A DNA stretch of 64,000 nucleotides from Myotis daubentonii (lineage: Eukaryota; Chordata; Mammalia; Chiroptera; Vespertilionidae), in the NCBI RefSeq assembly GCF_963259705.1, contig NC_081852.1:59272859-59336858 (forward strand). The letters run 5' to 3'. Positions 23,114 to 32,408 of this stretch are shown here, one piece after another. The translations under genes and the position numbers were made by a program. The stretch's first letter is position 1. The number at the start of each line of letters is the position of its first letter. Below the pieces are notes generated by a model. The model did not search any database. It saw only the letters and a program-made list of their open reading frames with translations, and was not told the origin of the DNA.

Positions 23114-24052
23114 CAGGGGTGGGCAAACTTTTTGACTCAAGGGCCACAATGGGTTCTTAAACTGGACCGGAGGGCCGGAACAAAAGCATGGATGGCGTGT
23201 TTGTGTGAACTAATATAAATTCAAAGTAAACATCTATACTAATAAAAGAGAAAAATGGTAATTGGCGTATGACGATACCCTTTTCATTGGCTAATCAGGG
23301 CTATATGCAAATTAACTGCCAACTAAGATTGGCAGTTAACTGCCAACAAGATGGCGGTTAATTTGCATATGTAGGCACAATGCAGGGAGGCGAAAGGGAA
23401 AGCAGGAAGAAGCCCCCTGCCACTGACAGTGATTGGAAACCCAGGGGGGAGCTAAGAGCTGGGGGGCAGGGCAAAGGCGGCCCCAGGGCCACCTTTGCCC
23501 TGCCCCCCAGCCATGATCGGAGAATCAGGTGCCTTTTCCGCCCTGGCCAGTGATAGCAGGAAGTAGGGGTGGAGCCAGCGATGGGAGCTGGGCACGGTCG
23601 AAGCTGGCAGTCCCGGGAGCTAGGGGTCCCTTGCCTGGGCCTAAAGCGAAGCCCACGATCGCGGGGCCGCTGCAGCTGTGGGTCCCCGCTGCCCGGGCTG
23701 GACACCTCAGCCAGAGGCTTCCTGCAGGGGCGGAGCCCGTGCGATCGCGGCACCCCCCGCTGCCTCTGCAGGTCCCTGCTGCCCGGGCCGGACGCCTAGG
23801 CCAGAGGCGTCAGGCCTGGGCAAGGGGCCGATCCTGCGATTGGAGGGTGATGGGGTTCAACGCCTAAGGGCTCCCAGTATATGAGAGGGGGCAGGCTAGG
23901 CTGAGGGACACCCCCCACCCCCACCCAGTGCACGAATTTCGTGCACCGGGCCCCTAGTCATTACATAAAAGGGTATGGTCTCTTTTTTTTTTAGTTTTAT
24001 TCATTTCAAACGGGCTGGATCCGGCCCGCGGGACGTAGTTTGCCCACAGCTG
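23114..24052 (+). mobile_element. Non-autonomous hAT element, split by a Helitron
   Basis: Terminal inverted repeats CAGGGGTGGGCAAACT (left) and CAGCTGTGGGCAAACT (reverse complement of the right end) match with two differences. The 8-bp target duplication ACCTAGAA is perfect at 23106-23113 and 24053-24060. Removing the Helitron (23233-23957) leaves about 214 bp of hAT, a typical MITE size, with GGGCCACAATGGGTTC on the left and GGATCCGGCCCGCGGG on the right. It has no coding capacity. Confidence 0.93.
23233..23957 (+). mobile_element. HeliBat-type non-autonomous Helitron, 725 bp
   Basis: Begins TCTATACTAATAAAAG and ends GGGCCCCTAG, the 5' TC and 3' CTAG expected of Helitrons. It sits exactly between an A (23232) and a T (23958) with no duplication. 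A 3' hairpin, GTGCACGA-ATT-TCGTGCAC (23928-23946), lies 11 nt before the 3' end. The left end has an inverted-repeat cluster: TTAACTGCCAA / TTGGCAGTTAA at 23312-23339 and the perfect 16-bp palindrome TGGCAGTTAACTGCCA at 23330-23345. The interior (about 23400-23900) is very GC- and CpG-rich and has no Rep/helicase gene. Rolling-circle transposition would have needed an autonomous partner. Among mammals such Helitrons are known from vesper bats. Confidence 0.95.
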
Positions 24053-24060
24053 ACCTAGAA

Positions 24061-24949
24061 TCCAGCAGCGATTCTAGCATTTCTATGCGCATGAACTCAA
24101 TATAGCTGTCTTCAACATGACAATGAACATTACAGCATAAGCTATTTCCCCAAATCATTCTAAGTCCAGACCATCGGAGCAGGGCTGTGAGCTCACACAG
24201 GACCTTAAAGGGCCTGTGAGGACCTGGCCCTGTTGGGGCTGCCAGGTGGAGAGGAGGCAGGAAGGAGGCAGAGGCTGGAGGAAGCCAGTGCAGCCAGCCA
24301 GGGAGTACAAGGCGCTGACAGGTGGAATGGGAGATGGGGGAGACAGAGAGAGAGTCCAGTGGGACCCGGATGAGCTGGAGGAAGCCAGCTGTGCTGTGGG
24401 GGCACAGGGTGGAGACACTCAATCTAAAGAGCCTGGGAGCTGGACAGGTACGTCTGGAAAGAACAGAAAGGCTCCGGCCTGAAATCAAAACCTGAGGAGT
24501 CAGGAGCACCTGGAGATGGGACTCACCGTGGCTGCGCAGTGGGGGAGCTAGGAGAGAGCAGGGCCCTGAGCCCCACAAGCCACAGCCCAGACAGAAGGCA
24601 AAAGAGCCACAGGGAAGACTGGGGGCCTCACCAGAATACAGAGCAGTGACATCATGCCACAAACACCTGGTGCCTTGCTTCTCCCCTCCTCCCAAGACCT
24701 GTGCTCCTGCAGCACCAGGTCCCTCCTGTCCCCAGTCTGGCTGTCCCTCATGCTGGATAAATGGACACGGAAGGCATGCAGGCCTGAGTCTGGCTTCTCT
24801 CACAGGGGCTCACAAAGCAGCTGCAAACATTTGTTTAAGGTCCCTGAGTAAAGAGACATTTGCATGTCAACTGGGTAAACAATGGGGTGGGATTCAGGGT
24901 CACTTGCGGGGTACTTGTAACTTCAGGAGTGAGGCACCATTCTGCATTT
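24061..24949. other. Unique intronic sequence
   Basis: GC-rich intron with a 265-codon minus-strand frame (24006-24803). That frame starts inside unique sequence and runs into the hAT end, which is incompatible with a conserved gene. No repeat recognised. Confidence 0.45.
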
Positions 24950-26400
24950 CCACGGGCAGGGTGTGAGGGTTCCTCTCCCACATATTCTCAGGGTTTTCCT
25001 ATTTCGTTTTGTTAATTTCAACCATTCTAATAATGAATTTGTATTGATATCTCACTGTGGTTTTCACTCACATTTCCCTAAAGACGAGAGATGTTGAGCA
25101 TCTTTCCATGTGCTTATTTATTATTGTGCATTTTCTTTGGTGAGATGCCTGTTCAAATCTTTTACTCATTTGTAAACTGGGGCTTTGCTTTCTCATTGGC
25201 TTTAGAGAGTTCTTTCTCTTTTCCAGTCATTCGTCGCATGTGATTTACACATATTTCCACCCCCATCTGTGACATATCTTTTCATTCTTTAACAGTGTCA
25301 TACAGAGAGCAGAAGTTCCTAATTATAAGTTCTAACTTATCATCAATATTTTGCTTCTGTAAATTGTGCTTTTGGTGTCATAGTGAAGAAATCCTTGCTT
25401 AATGTAAAGTTGCAACGATGTCTGTCTTACCAGTAAGTTTTTCCTAGAACTTGTATAATTTTAAGTTTAACATTCTTCTTTAAGAATTTAATGTTTGTGA
25501 ATGGTGCAACGTACAGAAAAAACTTTTTTTATATACGGATGTCCAATTGTCCCAGCATGGATGGTTGAAAAGACTGACCTTTCTCTAATGAATCACCATC
25601 TCCTCCATCAGGTACTGGGCTGTATGTGTAGGTTCGTTTCTGCTCCATGACCCACATCTCTGTCCTTCTGCCAAAAGTTCACTGTCTTGATTACAATTTA
25701 TTTACAGTAAGTCTTGAAATCAGAAAGTGTGAGTTTTCATCAGAAATGGTTCTGAATCCTGTCAAAAGCGTTCCCTGCATCTATTGAGATGATGTGTTTT
25801 CTTCTTCAATTGCTGGCATGTGAATTCCATTGACTAATTTGTGAATGTTAATCCAGGCTGACATTCCTTGGTGATGCTGTAATAACTTTTAATACACTGT
25901 TGTTTATCTGCTTGTGTGTGTATCACATATTTGTTGATATATAACAGACATACTTTTATACATCTGATCTGTTAGTTTTATGGATTTTTGCCTTTGTTTA
26001 GTGGAGGACTGGTTTTATGATGTGGCGTCTCTGTCTACCTCTGCCATCAGGTAGTGGCCGTGCCACAGCGTGGCTTAGGGAGCATCACTGTGCTTCAATC
26101 TTTACGAGTTTCTGTGTAATTGCTGTTTCCCCCTTAAATGCTCAACAGAATTTGCCAGGAAAACCATCTGGTCCTAAAAGTTTTCTGTAGGAAAGTTGGG
26201 CAACATTTCAACCGAATCGATAGGGCATTTATTGCTTCTTGGCTAAGCTTTGGTACTTTGTTTCTCCAAAAATCTGTTCCTTTCACAATAGTTTTCAAAT
26301 TTATTGACATATGTTGTTCATGATATTTCCTTATTACCTTTTTAATGCTGCAGGGTCTTTAGTGATGATGCCCATGCCAAGTTTCTGAAATTGGCCAATT
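24950..26400 (-). mobile_element. Old L1, 3' portion (ORF2 part and 3' UTR)
   Basis: Long antisense L1. Going right to left it runs from ORF2 (CTATTGAGATGATGTGTTTT, AATCCAGGCTGACATTCC) through GTAAGTCTTGAAATCAGAAA, CCAATTGTCCCAGCATGG, TTTTGGTGTCATAGTGAAG and TTGAGCATCTTTCCATGTGC to the 3' region. All are classic L1 landmarks in the right order. Many stops; inactive. Confidence 0.75.
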
Positions 26401-26525
26401 TTGTATTCTACCTTAAGAAATCAGACATAGGAGAGCAAATTCAATCCAAAGCAATCGGAAAACAAGGAAAAAACAAGAAGCAGCAATCAGTGAAAACAAC
26501 CAGAGCAAGGACCCAGTGAAGCCAG
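26401..26525 (+). mobile_element. Inverted 5' segment of the adjacent L1
   Basis: Plus-strand sequence translating to a YLKKSD...IQSKAIGKQ-like string similar to the L1 ORF2 linker upstream of the reverse transcriptase. It lies head-to-head with the antisense L1 that ends at 26400. An inverted 5' piece joined to a 3' piece is the signature of twin priming. The similarity is weak, so this remains tentative. Confidence 0.4.
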
Positions 26526-27045
26526 GAGCAGTTCTCCCAGGTCACACAGACACAGCCCTCAGCCACACCCAGGGCGGACGCTCCCGCTCAGGGTCCTGTC
26601 TTCCTGCTTCTTCGCGTGCCTGGAAATTGTGGGCAGGATGTAAATAATAAAACTGTGACTTTATCTGGCTAGATACCCGCCTGGAAATCCTCTCCTGGCT
26701 CTAAGCTGTTGAGCCTGTCCCCTCTCTCAGGTACTGCCCTGTCCCGCCTGATGTCTGATTGAAAACCACTGTTTCAGACGTTTTCTGGTTTAAATTTCTT
26801 TAAGGCGGTAGTAGGTTACCAGTTCCTCCACATTGATGGAAGCAGGTTTGCTCATCAGAGTATTTTTTAAATTTCCAGAAAAAATTGTGACTTTAAATGG
26901 GCAAAAAAATGTCAGGGTCCTGTTCAGCTCACCTATTGGGGTGTCTCTACCTTGACTTACCTCTGGGATGTTTTATAATTCTGTGAGTTCTAGAAACTGA
27001 TGATAATATAAATGCCCCTGGACCACAGGAATGAAGAGTGTCAAT
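26526..27045. other. Unique intronic sequence
   Basis: No gene or confident repeat recognised. Confidence 0.4.
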
Positions 27046-27059
27046 AATTATGAGCCAGT

Positions 27060-27282
27060 TTTTGTTTGTTTGTTTTTAATTGATTTCAGAGAGAGGGAGA
27101 AAGAGGGAGAGAGCGATAGAAACATCAATCAATGATGAGAGAGAATCATCAACTGGCTGCCTCCTGCATGCCCCGCACTAGGGATCGAGCCTGCAACCCA
27201 GGCATATGCCCTGACTGGGAATCAAACCGTGACCTCCTGGTTCATGGATTGATGCTCAACCATTGAGCCACACCAGCCTGGC
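27060..27282 (-). mobile_element. Ves-type SINE with perfect target duplication
   Basis: Full-length SINE in minus orientation, from a TTTG-rich tail to GAGCCACACCAGCCTGGC. It includes CGTGACCTCCTGGTTCATGG and GGGATCGAGCCTGCAACCC. The 14-bp duplication AATTATGAGCCAGT is perfect at 27046-27059 and 27283-27296, which implies a recent L1-mediated insertion. Confidence 0.97.
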
Positions 27283-27296
27283 AATTATGAGCCAGT

Positions 27297-27784
27297 GTTG
27301 CATCATTCAGCAAATTCATTTTAGCACCAGGAATGGGAGAACCTAGTTGAACAATGAGAACATATTACTGGTCTTCCCATTAATAAATATTTATTATCTC
27401 AATAAAAAAATCTTCAATACTTGCTCATTTTATGTTTGTATGCAAGCCAAAATTATATCAATTTTAAAATTTATCTATAGCATTACTATAAACTTGAACA
27501 ACCCAAAGTTCATCAATAGAAAAACAATTTTAATTTAACTTAAATGATGAGCTATTCATATAATAAAATACTCTGAAGACACAAAAAATAGTGTATACTA
27601 ATCTACATAGAAAGATTTCCTAGTTTACCCCCCAAAAAGAGTAGGTTTTAAAATTACATTTATCTATGACCAGAGAAGGAAGGTTGCCAAACTCCAGCCA
27701 CACAGACAGTTAGACAGGAGGGTGTGGACATCAAAGCAGAGGCGGAATGGGGTGGGGGAGATTTATTTATACTCTCCTGCCTTG
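27297..27784. other. AT-rich intronic sequence
   Basis: No gene recognised. AT-rich, possibly an old L1 remnant, without diagnostic phrases. Confidence 0.35.
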
Positions 27785-27925
27785 TGCAATTTCCTGAGTG
27801 TTATTCAACAAGGAACTGCTAAGCACAGAGAATGTGTCAGTCCACTCCTAGGTGCTCAGGATACAGCTCTGAGCAAGACAGGTGCCTGCCCCCAAGCGTT
27901 CACATGCAAGTTCACCATGTCAGAA
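27785..27925 (+). mobile_element. Ancient mammalian-wide repeat relic
   Basis: GTGTTATTCAACAAGGAACT, then CTAGGTGCTCAGGATACAGC and GTGCCTGCCCCCAAGCG. This follows the wording of a common ancient mammalian repeat ('ttattcaacaaatattt ... ggatacagc ... tgccct'). The exact family is not assigned. Confidence 0.4.
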
Positions 27926-28044
27926 ACGGGGAAAGAGTAAACCTAGTGACCTTGCCCGCAGTTTGAAGAACTGAGGTTAGATCTGACCAACAGAGGCAGG
28001 AAGCCTGCTCCTGCCAGAGCTGCAGGTCTCCAAGCAGCCTCCTT

Positions 28045-28057
28045 AAGAGCCTTCCTG

Positions 28058-28091
<34 letters not shown>

Positions 28092-28098
28092 TTCCTGA
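28045..28098 (+). mobile_element. Poly(A)-only insertion flanked by target duplications
   Basis: A pure run of 29 A (28058-28086) sits between two copies of AAGAGCCTTCCTGA (28045-28058 and 28085-28098; the outer A residues overlap the run). The left copy is preceded by CCTT, so the cut would be TT|AAGA, close to the L1 endonuclease preference TT|AAAA. This is the structure left when L1-mediated insertion copies only a poly(A) tail. Confidence 0.85.
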
Positions 28099-28229
28099 CA
28101 CCCCATGAACCTGCACCCCAGCCCTCAGGTGGTTCATTTCCTTCCCAAGCTGCCCCTGGGCCACTGTGGGAAGTTTCCAATGTCTCTCCACAGGGCCATG
28201 GATGGCCCCATTCACTGCCGACCGCCCTC

Positions 28230-28440
28230 CTCCCCCCAGCACCTGGCACCTCCCAAGCTGTGGTCTCTTCCTCTTCTTAAAAGGGCACAAATCCCATTCT
28301 GGGGCCTCACCCTCATGACCTCATCTCATCCTAATGACCTTCCAAAGGCCCATCACATACCATCCCATTGGGGAATCAGGCTACAACAGAAGAATGTGGG
28401 GGACACACACATCCAATCTGTGGCAGAGTGGAACTTACAC
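28230..28440 (-). mobile_element. MaLR-type LTR relic
   Basis: TTCTTAAAAGGGCACAAATC, GGGGCCTCACCCTCATGACC and GAATGTGGGGGACACACACA follow the antisense order of an MLT/MST-type solitary LTR. Diverged; ends uncertain. Confidence 0.4.
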
Positions 28441-30191
28441 CTCTACCGGGAGAGATAAATAAATAAATGGCCAGCAGATACAGGATGCAAGTTCCGATTG
28501 TGATGGCTCCACGGGGCACAGGCCCAGTGTGAGGTGGCCAGGACTCCCAGGTCTGCCCCCCAGCACTCCTCCCCGAGGACGGCCCCCCCCACACCCAACA
28601 GGCTTCTAGCACGTTCCCTCGGGATTGTCACTGCCAGGACACCTCTCTGCCTGGAGCCAGGCCAGCTGCCCGCTCACCCGTCCTGGATGTGCCCTAATAG
28701 TCTCAGACACTGCCTCACATGAACTTTCCAAGGCCCACCTATGAAAATCAGACAGACAGACAAAGGAACAAAAGCTGTAGCTCAACACGACAGATGTTTT
28801 TACCAAAACTAACAGACCCAGGGAGCCGAGAGCTGGACTGGAGGGCTCCAGCCACACCAGGGACCCCCCCAGTGACCGGGGACAGAGGTGGGTCATGGAG
28901 CCTGTGCAATCCCGAGGCGAGCAATGACCAGAGCGGGGCCTGCTCTCCCTAGCACAGCTCCTCATGGAACTGTCACAGGCAGCAGCCTGCCCGCCTGGCT
29001 TCGGCCAGGGGTCCTTGACATCAGGTGTCCGCCTGGGCAGAGCAGAGTATGGGAAAGGAGGGGCCCAGGACGCCCAGGTAATGGGAAACCAGCTCCCCCT
29101 CACTCCCAGAGACCCTGCCTCTGAGGCCTCTCAGCTGCCTCATTCCCAAGGATGTTCCTTCCTGATGCCCCTACACCTGGGCCTAGGCTGTTCCCCGGGG
29201 ACCCGCCTCCTGTTCCCCCAACAACAAGCACGACGCCTGGCAGACAATACATGTCGGATGGGTGAGAAAGGAACTCCACCTCCACGCACCCCAGGGGGAC
29301 ACACCTTGCTGGATGGCGAGGGATGACAAGGCCTGCACGGAGCCTCTTCCTCTGGGTCCCCACTGTCATCTCCAAAACAGGAGCGGGACCCACATGGCCC
29401 TGCCATTGGGCCCAGTGTTTACTGCAGGAGCCAGAGCAGCACTGGACCATCCTGAGCCAGCTGTGCTCAGGCCGCCCTAATCCAGAGTCTGCCCCTCTGG
29501 CTGCGGCCACACTTACCTCCTGCTCCCGGCCACGCTGGACACTCTTCCCACCCACTAGATCTCAGCTCGTGGTGCCTCCTCAGAGTGGCCTCTCATATAC
29601 CCTACCTGGGGCCCAGTATGCACACCTATACACAGACCAAAGACCCATGTGGCTGCCTTGCTCGTCCTTACTGTTCCGGAAATACCCGAGCCGTCCTTGG
29701 TTGTGCCAATCATCTGTGTCCCCAGAAGTGGAGCCCCCTGTCCGCCATGTCCCAGCTCCACCCCAGCCCCCACAGCAGAGCTCCCGCAGACAGGGCCTCA
29801 GTCAACATCTGCTCAACAGACAGTGCTAGAATCTGGCCCATCCTACAGCACCTCCCTTGAGAGTCACCCACACTCTGCCCAGACCCCCCGGCGGTCCCTT
29901 TGTGTGGTCTCATCATGCTGAAACCCCAGGACCCCCAAGAGGCACCCTAATGTCCCCACATACTTTCAGCAGCCTCCCCTCCAATAATGAAGAGACCCCA
30001 CCCAGTCCCCTGAATCCTGGCCAGAGGGAGGGGATCAGAAAGGGGCCTCCGAGGAGAAATGCGACGTCTGTCTCGTGGGCACCAGGGCAGCCAAGCCTGC
30101 ACGTTGCGTGGGCGAGAGTGACTTCCACAAAAACACAATACTTATCGTGTGAGCAGCTTATCTGGGGGAGTGGCTGGCACAGCGCTCTCAC
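28441..30191. other. Unique intronic sequence next to exon 2
   Basis: GC-rich intron with several stop-poor frames that have no protein resemblance. The 3' side abuts the exon 2 donor. No confident repeat apart from a short ATAAATAAATAAAT run near 28455. Confidence 0.45.
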
Positions 30192-30233
30192 CTGGTAGAA
30201 CTCCCGGAGCCAGTTCTTTTGCAGGTTATCCGG
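30192..30233 (-). CDS. INPP5A: INPP5A exon 2 (type I inositol polyphosphate 5-phosphatase)
   Basis: This 42-nt exon is read on the minus strand. It begins after a pyrimidine-rich acceptor ending TTTACAG and ends at the donor CAG|GTGAGA. It encodes 14 residues, PDNLQKNWLREFYQ, in phase 0 at both ends. That matches the INPP5A segment following the N-terminal VTANVGSLFDD motif; I recall the human protein having PENLQ here, so E to D would be a conservative change. INPP5A removes the 5-phosphate from Ins(1,4,5)P3 and Ins(1,3,4,5)P4, which ends IP3-driven calcium release. The protein is membrane-associated through a C-terminal farnesylated CAAX box, which is outside this window. The upstream exon with the start codon is not in the window, so this is an internal exon. 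Its frame joins directly to exon 3 at 14559. Confidence 0.93.
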
Positions 30234-30924
30234 CTGTAAACACAGAAGAAAAAGGAAAAGTCAGTCAGACCACTCACAGCCCCAAACAGCCCTGCGCAGA
30301 AGCCTCTGTGATGAAGACCTACTTGCTGACCTCACTGTGGTGGCTGGGGTCTCTGCATGGGGGGAGGGGAACCCATTCCGCTCAGGGGGACCCACTCCGT
30401 GCACGGGACACCAGGCTCCACACAGGAGACCCCTTCCACAGACAGGGACCCAATCTACTAGTTTCCCCAGAGCCAAACCCGCCTGGCAAAGGGCAGGCAC
30501 CACGGAGCCCAGTGTCCTGCCCCATCCAGGGGGTCATGGAGGGGCTGCCCACAGCAGGTGGGCTTGTAGGAGCTGGGAGAACCCAAAGCACCGAGCACCA
30601 GCTTCCAGATTCTGGACACTTTGGGGACCAGGAGGCCTGGAATAGTAGAGTATACGAGATTGAGATGCCGCCCCTCCCTGGGAGGTCCCGACCATTGGGC
30701 TCACTCTGGCCTGCCCAGTGGGTCTAAGTCTAATGTCTCCTCACCAATGGCTCAAACCCCTGGCCCTGTGTGCTCTGATTAGGGGTCCTGGATGATGGAC
30801 GTGGCTGCCAGGGGTCCTGCAGCCCTGGATGTGACACGAGGCTACTCGGCAGAACTAGGCTTTCAACAAGGCTGGGAGGCTGTGCAGGGGTGCAGTTCCA
30901 GGTCTGCAGGGGAATCGTCTAGGG
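30234..30924. other. Unique intron upstream of exon 2
   Basis: Contains the exon 2 acceptor tract (30234-30260, antisense of a T/C-rich run). A degenerate short repetition of CC(C)A-CTCC-CAGGG-type units lies at about 30360-30450. No gene seen. Confidence 0.4.
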
Positions 30925-31159
30925 CAGTGATGGCGAACCTTTTGAGCTCGGCGTGTCAGCATTTTGAAAAACCCTAACTTAACTCTGGTGCTGTGTCACA
31001 TATAGAAATTTTTTGATATTTGCAACCATAGTAAAACAAAGACTTATATTTTTGGTATTTATTTTATATATTTAAATGCCATTTAACAAAGAAAAATCAA
31101 CCAAAAAAATGAGTTTGCGTGTCACCTCTAACATGCGTGTCATAGGTTCGCCATCACTG
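30925..31159 (+). mobile_element. Short non-autonomous hAT element
   Basis: A 235-bp element with perfect 16-bp terminal inverted repeats CAGTGATGGCGAACCT and a perfect 8-bp target duplication GTCTAGGG (30917-30924, 31160-31167). The interior is AT-rich and non-coding. The intact ends and duplication indicate a recent insertion. Confidence 0.95.
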
Positions 31160-31194
31160 GTCTAGGGTCCCACTATACAGCAACGTGACATGCT

Positions 31195-31600
31195 CATCAC
31201 TACAGAACTGCAACTTAAAAACGGTCCATGCCCAGGAGAAGTGAGAGCCTGTGTCCACACAGAACACGGACGCCACGTTCACAGCATTAGTCACAATGAG
31301 CCAGCGTAGTCTGATATACAACGAAATATTACTCAGCCACAGAAGGGAGGGACGCACTGACACGGGCCATGAGACAGACGAGCCTCAAAGGCACGATGTG
31401 GGTGAAAGGAGCCGGCCGCAAAGGGGCAAACCCTGTGAGGCTCCGTTGCATGGAATGTGCGGAAAGACAAATCCACAGGGACAGAAGTTAGGCTGCTGCC
31501 AGGGCTGGGTGGGGCAACGGGAATGAATGCTACTGGGCACAGGGTTGGTGGGGGGACGATGGAATGTTCTAGACTGGTTGTGGTGGTGGTGACACTGAAA
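31195..31600 (+). mobile_element. Old L1 3' end relic
   Basis: Sense-orientation L1 landmarks in order: GAAATATTACTCAGCCACAG, CGTTGCATGGAATGTGCGGA, AAATCCACAGGGACAGAAGT, GCTGCCAGGGCTGG and GATGGAATGTTCTAGACTGG. Strongly mutated. Confidence 0.55.
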
Positions 31601-32340
31601 CTGCTGCCCTGTGCCCTCCCTCTCTCACCAACCCCGCCATCTCAGCCCCGAACCAGGACACCAGAACCTCAGGGATGGCGCTGAGCTGTGGCTCAGCTGA
31701 GTGGACTCATTCTGTGTACATTACTGTGCTGTGCTCTTATTTTTTTACAATATGGAAAATGAAAGTTTCAAGCCCAGTGATAAGAAGGGCTGATCCCAAC
31801 TGAGACACAGAAAATGTGGGCCACACAGCCCAGCATCCCTGCACACACCAGACTCCACACACACGCCAAAGGGACAAGACCTGGCCGTGAAAACACATGG
31901 TCTGCAGGGCCAGTGCAGCCACAAATGTCAATAATTCTTTATACTCAGCACATGAAACTATTCCTGCCTAGCACATAAACCTCTCATTTAGTTTCCCTAA
32001 CGCTTCCCTGAAGATGCAAGAAGAACATAATTTCTTGAAAATCACAGTTGAATTTATAGCCTGATATACTAATATTTGCCTCAAGTCTTCTCCCACTAAA
32101 AGTAAGGAGTTCAGCAACAAACCACCATGTCCTCAGTGAGATAAATCAAGGCACATGCCCTCCGGTCCCTGTTCCGGACCAGCCCCACCAACAGAGCCGT
32201 GCAGGAGCACACCGACCATCTCCCAAGACACTGAAACAAAGGGGGGAGACCACAGCAGAGACATCTAGAAGCCCTGAAAAGCTCTGTCAGTTATGACTCC
32301 AAACTTCTAGAAAACAGACCCTTAAACAATAGAGCACAGC
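31601..32340. other. Unique intronic sequence
   Basis: No gene or confident repeat recognised. The first part may be the remainder of the L1 3' UTR. Confidence 0.35.
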
Positions 32341-32350
32341 CTGTGTGCAA

Positions 32351-32359
32351 GCGCGCGCG

Positions 32360-32406
<47 letters not shown>
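32351..32406. repeat. (GC)9(AC)n microsatellite, Z-DNA-prone
   Basis: An uninterrupted alternating purine-pyrimidine tract, with nine GC units followed by about 19 AC units. Such tracts are the strongest known Z-DNA formers, and long GC dinucleotide runs are rare in mammals. Confidence 0.97.

Positions 32407-32408
<2 letters not shown>

Larger units (their letters stand above)
14560..30191 (-). other. INPP5A: INPP5A intron 2 (15,632 bp, complete)
   Basis: Complete phase-0 intron between exons 2 and 3, with donor CAG|GTGAGA and acceptor TTCCCAG. It contains LTR, L1, hAT, MIR, Ves and Helitron insertions and a poly(A)-only insertion, listed separately. Unique sequence predominates at 19.2-22.9 kb and 28.4-30.2 kb. 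Confidence 0.9.

Noticed and set aside
24006..24803. 265-codon minus-strand frame
   Set aside because: It runs from unique intron into the terminal repeat of a young hAT element, so it cannot be a conserved gene. No recognisable motif.
28058..28086. Poly(A) run as an ordinary mononucleotide microsatellite
   Set aside because: The identical 14-bp flanking duplications and the TT|AAGA site are better explained by target-primed insertion.
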